The notes beneath the pieces are model-generated. The model had not been told where the DNA came from. It was given only the letters and a program-made list of their open reading frames with translations, and made no database searches. The translations under genes were made by a program, and so were the position numbers. DNA of 64,000 bases. Origin: Owenia fusiformis. Taxonomy: Eukaryota; Annelida; Polychaeta; Sabellida; Oweniidae. Each line of letters starts with the position of its first letter. The first letter of the stretch is position 1. The stretch is taken from positions 30,416,740 to 30,480,739 of the forward strand of contig CAIIXF020000009.1 of the NCBI GenBank assembly GCA_903813345.2, given 5' to 3'. Positions 54,387 through 64,000 of this stretch are shown in pieces.

Positions 54387-55458
54387 GTAAGACTTCATTC
54401 ATTTTAACATTTAATTCTTATGATAATAAAATATAATAAAACTGGTCCTGATCAACACAGGCTTCGCTATAAGTATTGAAGTAGCACATTGGTGGAGGAG
54501 GCCATGGTTATAATATTTCGTGATTTAAACATTCGGTGTTATAGAACAAAATGCTATTTAGGATTGCTATGTTACAAATTTACATATATGGTAATCCTGT
54601 TTACTGATTATTTGTAATAATATTGTCGGAACTCTGGCTGATCTAGAAACAATCGCTTTTTTTAGCACAGACTTGGTATGGTGGTCTGGAGTTGCAGTTG
54701 GTAAGAATCACGACTATAAATTATACTTCTAAATTCTAGGTGACAGCAGATACACTGACAATAAGCATTAAGAAATGGTCGCCGTATCACTAAGGAATTT
54801 TATTTATTTATTGTAATACAAAATATATATGTATGCCAACTTTGCAAACTCAAGTTTATACGTAACCATATCTGTTTCTTCCTGATGTATCCAATGAGAG
54901 CGTTTAAGAAATATTTGTAAAATATTAAAAATACACACATTCAAAATGATTAAATTAAAACCTAGCCAGACAGTTCATTGAATCCAATTAGAACGTCTAC
55001 TAATCCACATGATACATCATAATTAAATTGCTTTTTAAAGCGGATATTTCATACCATAACCCCAAAAATATTATAAAATGCGTTGTATTTGTATTTTACT
55101 TCACACAGACATATTTGTGTACGTGAAATAATTATATTACTTGAATGTTTTATTCCCCATTATAAGGTAAACCTATGGCAATTATACATACCTTCTCACA
55201 GCTATGAGCGAGGTGATAAAACTGGTCGAGTGAACTCGTTTGAGTTATCTATTCGCTGTAAAATTATCAGAGAATGTGTGTTTATAGCGTTGCTTTGGTT
55301 TGGTAAATCAATGAAGTATGATATACACGGATGAGTAAATGTAGATTATTTAAACAAAAGTGCAAAATTCTTCCATTGAAAAGTACAGAGGCGGGTACTC
55401 ACGAAACATTACATGTGCCTGACTGCATCCACATAGATCGACTAGCCACAGTGTGATA

Positions 55459-56063
55459 TGATAATGTTGAAGGAAAGATGCACTATTGAATTTACTGATT
55501 TGTTATTGCTATTTCCCTGTTCTTCCATTTAGACCAATGGTTTATGATTTATTAAATATTGCTTCAGTTTTGTCTTAAAGTGTGATACAGAATTGATTTG
55601 AAGTAATTCTCATTTTTCTATTCAAACAGTTCGGCATTTCTTATTTTTCTATTGAAACTGTTCGGCCTTCCGCAAGTTATTTTGTGCATGCGCATTATAT
55701 CATTTATATTGTTTTTCTGAAATAAACTGTTTTAAAATTGAAAAAATTGAATTGAATAGAAAAATAGCTTGCAAGTGTCGATTTCTAAGTTAGAACTTTT
55801 GTACAATTTTGACTTTCAATATTTAGTAAAATATGGAAAATGTTTTGATATGGTCAATGATGATAATTTAAATGCTCTGTTTATTTTAAGTGGGCAGCCA
55901 TCTTTTAAGATCTCGAACAGGAAATGACATTTACTATCAACTCACGCGGATTGCTCCCTATCTAGTGAAAGAAGAAGGACAAAGCCACAGGGATAACAAG
56001 CCCTGAAAATATTTTTGCACAAAAAGTAAAGACCATTTGTCAAGAAGTGATTTTGCGTTTTTA
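55459..56063. other. AT-rich intergenic, nothing recognised
   Basis: No gene, repeat array or paired transposon ends found by eye. Confidence 0.5.
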
Positions 56064-56103
56064 TAGTGACACTCGGGAATATAAATATTCCCGAGTGTCA
56101 CTA
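56064..56103. repeat. 40-bp near-perfect palindrome
   Basis: TAGTGACACTCGGGAATAT, two bases (AA), then the exact reverse complement: a 19-bp perfect stem. Confidence 0.95.
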
Positions 56104-56384
56104 CAAAATAACATTTTCAGGCTGTTCACGCCAAGTAATACCATAAAATGCAATAATTTATTAATATTTGATAATCATTGCAACCTGCTAGTAATATTTT
56201 AGCAAACACTTGTCATACTATTGCTACTATGTTTTCGACTATGTTTTACGAGTATAAATTAAATATGCACATCGTCCTTTTCAATTAAAACGCATTCTAG
56301 ATTCTATCATGATTGTGGCTTACTTCTGTTGCTAGGACCTCTTGGAAACATGCATATCTTGTTACGCGGTAAACACGAAATACA

Positions 56385-57010
56385 AATATATGTCATATTC
56401 CGCAACGAATATGGCATATTCACTTGCGGTGTTTGAAAGATTCACGTGCGGTTTATGGCATAATCTAACCAATGAGAACGCAATACGGAGGTACGCAATT
56501 GTCAATTGTAACAATTGAACGGGTAAAAGTTTAGAAATTATTGTAATGATTACTGAATCAACAGTACAGTATATTGAATATGTCAACTAATGCAGAAGTA
56601 TCCCTCAGCAATATCACGTAATAAACTTACTCTATAAATCCAGGATTCATATATTAGTACTCGGAGCACTAACTATATTGGTATTCCAGCGTAGTTTTAC
56701 ATTCATATTCGATTTTCGCAACCAATTAAATCAAGGCTTTTTGTATCACGTTTTCAACTGCGGTATAAGTCATACTCACCTGCGGTATATGGCATATTCC
56801 GCCAGTCAGTGTAGCATATTCCGAGGGTGAGTATCGGATATTCACTGAAATTAATGTATCGCATATTCACTGCGGAATATGCCAAACTCATGCCAAACTC
56901 CCCTGCCGAATATGCCATATACCGCAGGTGAGTATGGCATATTGACCCGTATCACAAATACCGCGCAACCATTAATTATTTAATATATTCCATATTCCGC
57001 GTAACGTATC
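56385..57010. repeat. Cluster of short inverted motifs (CATATTCCGC / GGCATATTC)
   Basis: A dozen or so copies of CATATTC, GCATATTCCGC, GGTGAGTATGGCATA and TGCGGTATA words in both orientations over about 600 bp, many forming nested hairpins (for example CATACTCACCTGCGGTATAT near 56772 and its inverse near 56921). No coding frame. Confidence 0.7.
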
Positions 57011-58562
57011 TCACGTGATGATACCACAAGGAAGTTATTGTTTTATTTAAGGTTCATCTAAATGAATATTTAACTAACTTATCTTTAAAAAATGTATTAA
57101 TTTGTAATCAACCTGACCAGGAAGCTCAATAATTACAGAATTAATTCTTGCGTCTCTAGCTAAAGTAAATTTCATGTATTATTAAAGGTTTTTCACCAAA
57201 CTTATGGTTTCCCACCCCTGTTGATAATGACGCTATCCATCACAATTGCATTTTACGTTCTTGTAAGCTCAACAAATTCACTTTGTTAACATTTAGAGCA
57301 ATCTCTAAGCAAATGCAATCAAAACAAAATGCCAGAATATACAAGACGATCAAGTTCACTTCTGACAAACTTGCTCCCGGGTCCCGTCAGCACCACATTC
57401 CACATACCAATGTACACGTGTCAAAAGGGTCATGTAAAAGTACAGTATAAATTACTCAAGAGTAATCATTAGAAGAACTGTTTACAAACAACTGCCAGGA
57501 TTTTTAAGGCAAACATTGATCAATGAAACTGAAACCTCACCGTTTTTTACTAGTTTCATTTGAGGCATGGACATTTATAACATCCATGGAACCTCAGGCC
57601 ATGGCTAATTGGCTATGTTACTTTTCTAAAGCCTACTCTATCTGATATGGGGACTTTGGGGATTGCATTTCTAAATACAATTCGAATAGATGTTTTAGAT
57701 TGACTCATAAGAATTGGTGTTGTTTTGTTTTTCATTTGTCATATTATGTTAAAGGTCAAAGACTTTCTAACATCTTAACTTCCAGAGAATTTGTACGATG
57801 GTGCATGTTTACTTCATAAATGTTCATCACTTTCTCATTAATCAATGCCTGTGTATTTTATCTTACATACTTCTAGCATTTAAAATTAATGAGTTATTCA
57901 TGAGTCCATAGTTAAACTGCTATAAGTACTTATACAATAGCATTGGTTGTGAAAATGAGAAACACACGGAAACAACTATTTAACGTAACATCACAACATT
58001 TTATTTACACGTGTATTGTAAGCAAAGTATGCAGATCCATTTGTCCTACAAAGTGTCCTTTTGCAACATATTTGATTGTAATCGTTTATCGATGCAAAAA
58101 TAACAATTCCATAACAATAGTTAGAGTTAAACAGCAGATTTAATTGCTTCGTTACGTAGCATTTTGACGAAAAAGCTTCATAACGAATGATTATTGAGGT
58201 GTTGGGAGAGACAAAATGCCTCGAACCAAAGCAATTAAACACTGTTGTGCGGATACCATTGCTATGTAAATGTAAAAATTAATCAAATTTATAGCCAAGT
58301 CATTGAGTTCTTCAATCGTGAAATCTCCAACCTTGAATTATGGAGAGCACTAGCCATTATGGTTGGATGGGCCATTTTGATATGAAGAGTATCTTCAAGA
58401 AGTTATTTGAAAATGTGATGTAATTTCTGCAACGTTCCATGCAGATTATTTCTAACCATTCTTTTTGGTATCTGGAAATAAAATTCAATATGATTGTATT
58501 TAACTCAAACTAGTTGACCAATTTAGTAAATGTACTTGAAAATGAAATAAATGATTTAGACT
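57011..58562. other. AT-rich intergenic, nothing recognised
   Basis: About 1.5 kb without supported genes. Short open frames near 57943-58242 overlap on both strands and lack protein features. Confidence 0.5.
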
Positions 58563-58914
58563 GCGTTTTTGAACTGCCCGCGGCGCAAGTATTTTGCACA
58601 ATACGTTAGCCGCATTGCATAACATATAATAAGTTTTCCCCCAGGTATCACGAAAAACAATGAGCCCATGCGTTGTAAATTACATGCTCGCACGTTTTCA
58701 ACAAAAGCAGTTCATCCAAGCGCATTTACACCGCTAATTATGATGTGTCAAACTTGTCGGGTAACAGCGCATGTCAACCGCACCGGCTTGTTGCTAGTGC
58801 ACTACAGGAGTTCCATTGCAATAACTATTAACATGTAATTTGAGCTATGGGGCTTTTTGTTCTTTTTTCTTGATACCTATTACGCAATGCACTAGCAGGG
58901 CGATTCAAAAACGC
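58563..58914. mobile_element. MITE with GCGTTTTTGAA inverted ends, 352 bp
   Basis: The left end GCGTTTTTGAACTGCCC pairs with GGGCGATTCAAAAACGC at the right. Inner GGTATCA...GAAAAA and AAATTACATG words also pair, so the arms extend over about 150 bp with many mismatches. A CCCCCAGGTATCA word near 58635 has an inverse just outside the right end near 58935, so the true right limit may be further out. No coding frame. Confidence 0.7.
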
Positions 58915-59171
58915 TTGTATATTGTTCTTTTAGTGATACCTGGGGAGAAACCTCATTGAAATATTACGCTATTCACCAGCACCACGGGCATACAAAAATA
59001 CAACATTAATTTGACCATAAATGAAATATCTCATTTTGGTCTCAATTAAGTAATACACCCTTTACATTTCACCAGCTTTTAGACAATACAAATTCAAAGC
59101 ATTAAAGTGAATTGATTTGATATAAGCTCGAAATGGCCTATGTATAGTCTTTCTATATTCACATTATACGA
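58915..59171. other. Region downstream of the ependymin-related gene
   Basis: Likely 3' UTR and flank of the minus-strand gene ending at 59172. No canonical poly(A) signal placed. Confidence 0.4.
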
Positions 59172-59326
59172 TTATACCTGTTTTACATGATTGCATTTTG
59201 CAGGAACTTCAAAAACACTCGGATCCTTTATTCCAGCAGTTATGTTGTGAGCTTCAACGTTCCAAATCGTCCCACTGTCAGCTTCAACTCCCCCTGCCAC
59301 TAGTTGCATACTTATAGGGATACATT
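59172..59326 (-). CDS. Ependymin-related terminal exon
   Basis: Acceptor TTATTTTCAG; 50 codons, then TAA at 59172-59174. It has an NIT glycosylation site and two Cys at conserved places. Enters in phase 1, matching the upstream exon. Confidence 0.82.
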
Positions 59327-59701
59327 CTGAAAATAACAACATTTATATGGGAGGGTTTAAATGTGACTTGAAGGTCCAATGAAGGTAGGCATCATATTTG
59401 TTTCAGACTATCTAAACAACTGCTCAATTTGATCGACTGTTATTACTTTCAACCACAATTACTGGCAGGTCAACGATCGTATTAATTTGCCTTATATAGA
59501 GGTGTCAACATATCAAAATGTCTTCACAGCAGAATGTAAATATTTTGTCCTTATCACAATTTCTAGACTTACGAGATTTTGACTTTGAAACAGTAGCTCT
59601 AGTTTGAAAGTTCAGCCCAGGCATGACGTAGGAGTAGATATCCACTGGTAGTGCTGCACCCTCTGTCCCTAGTGTTGCACTCCCCTCAAATAAGGCATCA
59701 C
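59172..59701 (-). CDS. Ependymin-related protein, last two exons (partial gene)
   Basis: Two exons (59573-59701 and 59172-59326) join in phase 1 to give the C-terminal 93 residues. Ependymin-family proteins are small secreted glycoproteins with a beta-sandwich fold that binds calcium or lipid. Family signs are the strand G-x-A-x-LGTEGAALPVDIY, the QCIPIS cysteine segment, and the terminal NITAGIKDPSVFEVPAKC, close to the usual G-I-x-DPSVF-x-P-x-x-C ending. The first part of the gene, including the signal peptide, is not visible and should lie above 62340 or outside the window. The intron before exon 59573-59701 is filled by a minisatellite copied from that exon's start. Confidence 0.82.
59573..59701 (-). 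CDS. Ependymin-related penultimate exon
   Basis: Acceptor TTTTGCATGTAG, donor AATCTC|GTAAGT. It encodes GDALFEGSATLGTEGAALPV and on to TVSKSKS. The first half, together with the acceptor, is the same sequence as the minisatellite unit next to it. The second half (from VDIYSYVMPG) is unique, which identifies this as the source exon. Confidence 0.78.
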
Positions 59702-62340
59702 CTACATGCAAAATTACATACTAGATATTGACTGGTAGTGCTCAGCCTTTGCCCCTAGTGTTGCACTTCCCTCAAATAAGGCATCACCTACATGCAAAAT
59801 TACATAGATGTCCGCTGGTAGTGCTACGTCCTCTGTCCCTTGTAATGCACTTTCCTCAAATAAGGCATCACCTACATGCAAAATTACATAGATATTGACT
59901 GGTAGTGCTATATCCTCTGTCCCTAGTATTGCACTCCCCTAAAATAAGGCATCACCTACATGCAAAATTATATAGATATCCACTGGTAGTGCTACAACCT
60001 CTGTCCCTAGTATTGCACTCCCCTCAAATAAGGCATCACCTACATGCAAAATTACATAGATATTGACTGGTAGTGCTACAACCTCTGTCCCTAGTGTTGT
60101 ACTCCCCTCAAATAAGGCATCACCTATATGCAAAAGTACATGGATATTGACCGGTAGTGCTACATCCTCTGTCCCTTGTAATGCACTTACCTCAAATAAG
60201 GCATCACCTTAATGCAAAATTACATAGATATCCACTGGTAGTGCTACAACCTCTGTCCCTAGTATTGCACTCCCCTCAAATAAGGCATCACCTACATGCA
60301 AAATTACATAGATATTGACTGGTAGTGCTACAACCTCTGTCCCTAGTGTTGTACTCCCCTCAAATAAGGCATCACCTACATGCAAAAGTACATGGATATT
60401 GACTGGTAGTGCTACAACCTCTGTCCCTAGTGTTGAACTCCCCTCAAATAAGGCATCGCCTACATGCAAAAGTACATGGATATTGACCGGTAGTGCTACA
60501 TCCTCTGTCCCTAGTATTGCACTCCCCTCAAATAAGGTATCACCTACATGCAAAATTACATAGATATCCACAGGTAGTGCTACAACCTCTGCCCCAAGTA
60601 TTGCACTCCCCTCAAATAAAGCATCACCTACATGCAAAATTACATGGATATTGACTGGTAGTGCTACAACCTCTGTCCCTAGTGTTGCACTCCCCTCAAA
60701 TAAGGCATCACCTACATGCAAAAGTACATGGATATTGACCGGTAGTGCTACATCCTCTGTCCCTAGTAATGCACTTACCTCAAATAAGGCATCACCTACA
60801 TGCAAAAGTACATGGATATTGACCGGTAGTGCTACATCCTCTGTCCCTTGTAATGCACTTACCTCAAATAAGGCATCAACTACATGCAAAATCACATTGA
60901 CTGGCAGTGCTCCAGCCTCATTCCCTAGTGTTGCACTTACCTCAAATAAAGCAACATCACCTACATGCAAAATTACATTGACTGGTAGTGCTCCAGCCTC
61001 AATCCCTAGTGTTGCACTCCCCTCAAATAAGGCATCACCTACATGCAAAAGTACATGGATATTGGCTGGTAGTGCTACATCCTCTGTCCCTAGTAATGCA
61101 CTTACCTCAAATAAGGCATCATCTGCATGCAAAATCACATTGACTGGTAGTGCTCCAGCCTCAATCCCTAGTGTTGCACTTACCTCAAATAAGGCATCAC
61201 CTACATGCAAAATCACATTTACTGGTAGTGCTCCAGCCTCAATCCCTAGTGTTGCACTCCCCTCAAATAAGACATCACCTACATGCAAAATTACATTGAC
61301 TGGTAGTGCTCCAGCCTCAATCCCTAGTGTTGCACTTACCTCAAATAAGGCATCACCTACATGCAAAATTACATTGACTGGTAGTGCTCCAGCCTCAATC
61401 CTTAGTGTTGCACTCCCCTCAAATAAGGCATCACCTACATGCAAAAGTACATGGATATTGACCGGTAGTGCTACATCCTCAGTCCCTAGTAATGCACTTA
61501 CCTCAAATAAGGCATCACCTACATGGAAAATTACATTGACTGGTAGTGCTCCAGCCTCAATCCCTAGTGTTGCACTTACCTCAAATAAGGCATCACCTAC
61601 ATGCAAAATTACATTGACTGGTAGTGCTCCAGCCTCAATCCCTAGTGTTGCACTTACCTCAAATAAGGCATCACCTACATGCAAAAGTACATGGATATTG
61701 ACCGGTAGTGCTACAACCTCTGTCCCTAGTGTTGCACTCCCCTCAAATAAGGCATCACCTACATGCAAAAGTACATGGATATTGACCGGTAGTGCTACAA
61801 CCTCTGTCCCTAGTGTTGCACTCCCCTCAAATAAGGCATCACCTACATGCAAAAGTACATGGATATTGACCGGTAGTGCTACATCCTCTGTCCCTTGTAA
61901 TGCACTTACCTCAAATAAGGCATCACCTACATGCAAAATTACATTGACTGGTAGTGCTCCAGCCTCAATCCCTAGTGTTGCACTTACCTCAAATAAGGCA
62001 TCACCTACATGCAAAATTACATTGACTGGTAGTGCTCCAGCCTCAATCCCTAGTGTTGCACTCCCCTCAAATAAGGCATCACCTACATGCAAAAGTACAT
62101 GGATATTGACCGGTAGTGCTACAACCTCTGTCCCTAGTGTTGCACTCCCCTCAAATAAGGCATCACCTACATGCAAAAGTACATGGATATTGACCGGTAG
62201 TGCTACATCCTCTGTCCCTTGTAATGCACTTACCTCAAATAAGGCATCAACTACATGCAAAATCACATTGACTGGCAGTGCTCCAGCCTCATTCCCTAGT
62301 GTTGCACTTACCTCAAATAAAGCAACACCTGCATACACAA
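59702..62340. repeat. Exon-derived minisatellite, 78/84-bp units
   Basis: About 32 units of two lengths, 84 bp and 78 bp. Each holds, on the gene strand, the acceptor word TTTTGCATGTAG, then GTGATGCCTTATTTGAG and about 45 bases matching the adjacent exon. Roughly 14 units read TTTGAG|GTAAGTGC, a consensus splice donor, where the others and the exon read TTTGAGGGGAGTGC. Because both lengths are multiples of three and stops are rare, very long frames stay open on both strands (709 codons minus, 575 plus). I treat these as by-products. The array lies in the intron upstream of the penultimate exon. Confidence 0.92.
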
Positions 62341-62807
62341 GTACACACGTCTATCAATTTACAAACAAGTTAAGATGAAAATCGAATCTGGTTTTACTTA
62401 ATTGATCGCAGTGGTTTATTGAATCTAGTTTTGTGTTTAACTATTGTTTGTACAAGTACAAAACATTAGATGTTGTCCAGATTCGAATATGCTTAAGTAG
62501 TACATTGTGAAACAGCAACAACGATATGCTCAAATAACGTACAGGGAGAGACCAAATAATTTTAACACAAAGCAGTTTTCAAAATAATGAATATACTGGT
62601 CTCTCAGAAAGCAGAAAAATCGACATTTGAACCAAAACAACATCACTATATACATCTTCAAATCGATTTATCAATTTTATCGTGTCATTTTGGACTTTTG
62701 GTAGGGTTTGTTTTCCTTGTTTATGTCTGATTGTGATCCTATCTGTTCTTTTATCTTTCTGTCTTACTATGTTTTGTTATAGTTTATCGCCTTTCCTCTT
62801 TTGACAA
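62341..62807. other. Intron or flank of the ependymin-related gene, nothing recognised
   Basis: Unique AT-rich sequence between two minisatellites; no exon could be placed on the minus strand. Confidence 0.45.
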
Positions 62808-64000
62808 TCGTGCTTACATACCCGTCTGTATGACATGACGTACCTCGAACACATTGCCTAGTCATGTTTTCTATCTGCAGCACTCGTGCGTACATACCTG
62901 TCTCTATGACATGACGTACCTGGAACACATTGCCTAGTCATGTTGTCTATCTGTGATACTCGTGCTTACATACCTGCGTCTATGACATGACGTACCTGGA
63001 ACACATTGCCTAGTCATGTTGTCTATCTGTGATACTCGTGCTTACATACCTGCGTCTATGACATGACGTACCTGGAATACATTGCCTATAGCATGTTGTC
63101 TATCTGTAGCACTCGTGCTTACATACCTGCTTCTATGACATGGCGTACCTGGAACACATTACCAAATCATGTTGTCTATCTGTGACACTCGTGCTTACAT
63201 AAGTGCGTCTATGACATTGCGTACCTGGAACACATTGCCAAATCATGTTGTTTATCTGTGTAACTCGTGCTTACATACCTGCGTCTATGACATGACGTAC
63301 CTGGAACACATTGCCTTGTCATGTTGTCTATCTGTGGCACTCGTGCTTACATACCTGCGTCTATGACATGACGTACCTGAAACACATTGCCTAGTCATGT
63401 TGTCTATCTGTGATACTCGTGATTACATACCTGCGTCTATGACATGACGTACCTGGAACACATTGCCTAGTCATGTTGTCTATCCGTGATACTCGTGCTT
63501 ACATACCTGCGTCTATGACATGACGTACCTGGAACACATTGCCTAGTCATGATGTCTATCTGTGACACTCGTGCTTACATACCTGCGTCTATGACATGGA
63601 GCACCTGGAACAGATTGCCTAGTCATGCTGTCTATCTGTGTTACTCGTGCTTACATACCTGCGTCTATGACATGACGTACCTGGAACACATTGCCTAGTC
63701 ATGTTGTCTATCTGTGACACTCGTGCTTACATACCTGCGTCTATGACATGGAGCACCTGGAACACATTGCCTAGTCATGTTGTTGTCTATCTGTGATACT
63801 CGTGCTTACATACCTGCGTCTATGACATGACGTACCTGGAACACATTGCCTAGTCATGTTGTCTATCTGTGGCACTCGTCGTGCTTACATACCTGCGTCT
63901 ATGACATGACGTACCTGGAACACATTGCCTAGTCATGTTGTCTATCTGTGGCACTCGTCGTGCTTACATACCTGCGTCTATGATATGACGTACCTGGAAC
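62808..64000. repeat. 76-bp minisatellite with donor-like sites, running off the window
   Basis: About 15 copies of a 76-bp unit containing TCGTGCTTACATACCTGCGT, CTATGACATGACGTACCTGG and AACACATTGCCTAGTCATG. On the minus strand each unit carries CGCAG|GTATGTAAG and TTCCAG|GTACGTC, both close to splice-donor consensus. Units vary by a few substitutions and small insertions. The right end is outside the window. Confidence 0.92.

Larger units (their letters stand above)
53384..55453 (+). mobile_element. DNA transposon with CACTGTGG inverted ends, 2070 bp
   Basis: The left end CACTGTGGCTAGTCGATC is repeated inverted at the right end (ending GCCACAGTG), with pairing over about 65 bp and roughly eight mismatches. 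TGATA flanks both ends (53379-53383 and 55454-55458), giving a 5-bp target duplication. Inside are plus-strand exon-like frames with good splice signals (53747-54228, 54260-54386, possibly 54666-54700) and a donor GAG|GTAAGT at 53496. No DDE transposase core is visible, so the copy may be non-autonomous. Ends starting CACTG occur in CACTA/Chapaev-type elements, while a 5-bp duplication and CAC ends are seen in Transib/RAG-type elements; I cannot assign the family. Confidence 0.85.

Noticed and set aside
55083-55334. 83-codon frame inside the CACTGTGG transposon as a gene
   Set aside because: AT-rich, no splice signals in phase and no protein-like features.
60209-62378. 709-codon minus and 575-codon plus frames as repeat-protein genes
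   Set aside because: Unit lengths of 78 and 84 bp keep any stop-free frame open; the minus frame is broken by stops before the real exon, and the unit includes intron acceptor sequence.
62808-64000. CRISPR-like array
   Set aside because: The whole 76-bp unit is repeated with no unique spacers, and the setting is an animal genome.

Overview
This window is animal genomic DNA. It has spliced genes with GT-AG introns, TTAGGG-type telomere-like repeats, a Ty3/Gypsy LTR retrotransposon, a LINE tail, many small inverted-repeat elements and several minisatellites. No bacterial features are visible. Gene content (membrane aminopeptidase N, an ependymin-related protein), base composition and TTAGGG-like repeats suggest a marine invertebrate, perhaps a deuterostome such as a hemichordate or echinoderm. 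That placement is inference.

Layout. 1-16275: tandem array of a 2081-bp satellite, apparently identical unit to unit, each unit carrying about 500 bp of degenerate TTAGGG/TTAGGC sequence; one unit junction has a 463-bp deletion. 16276-19630: intergenic DNA with a border hairpin, a dispersed repeat, a 5'-truncated LINE, an inverted relic of the satellite and a foldback. 19730-35851 (minus): a complete 19-exon gene for a 957-residue type II membrane M1 aminopeptidase (aminopeptidase N-like). All exon phases fit, but the exopeptidase motif reads GATEH instead of GAMEN. Its introns hold transposon remnants and two minisatellites, one of which overlaps a splice donor. 37256-53032 (minus): a 15.8-kb Gypsy-type retrotransposon with very long, near-identical LTRs (3.2 and 3.9 kb, differing through an internal 28-bp minisatellite), a tRNA-Leu-type primer site, a polypurine tract, and one uninterrupted 2802-codon gag-pol frame with a second retropepsin-like domain after the integrase. 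53384-55453: an apparently undescribed 2.07-kb DNA transposon with CACTGTGG inverted ends, TGATA target duplications and split coding exons, one with a C2H2-like finger. 55459-58914: AT-rich DNA with palindromes and a MITE. 59172-59701 (minus): the last two exons of an ependymin-related secreted protein gene. The intron before them holds a 2.6-kb array whose 78/84-bp unit copies the acceptor and first part of the adjacent exon. 62808-64000: another 76-bp array, rich in donor-like sites on the same strand, running off the window.

The two cellular genes are independent: one makes a cell-surface peptidase, the other a secreted calcium/lipid-binding-type protein. The strongest leads are the dual-protease Gypsy element, the splice-site-bearing minisatellites, the CACTGTGG transposon and the altered GAMEN motif.
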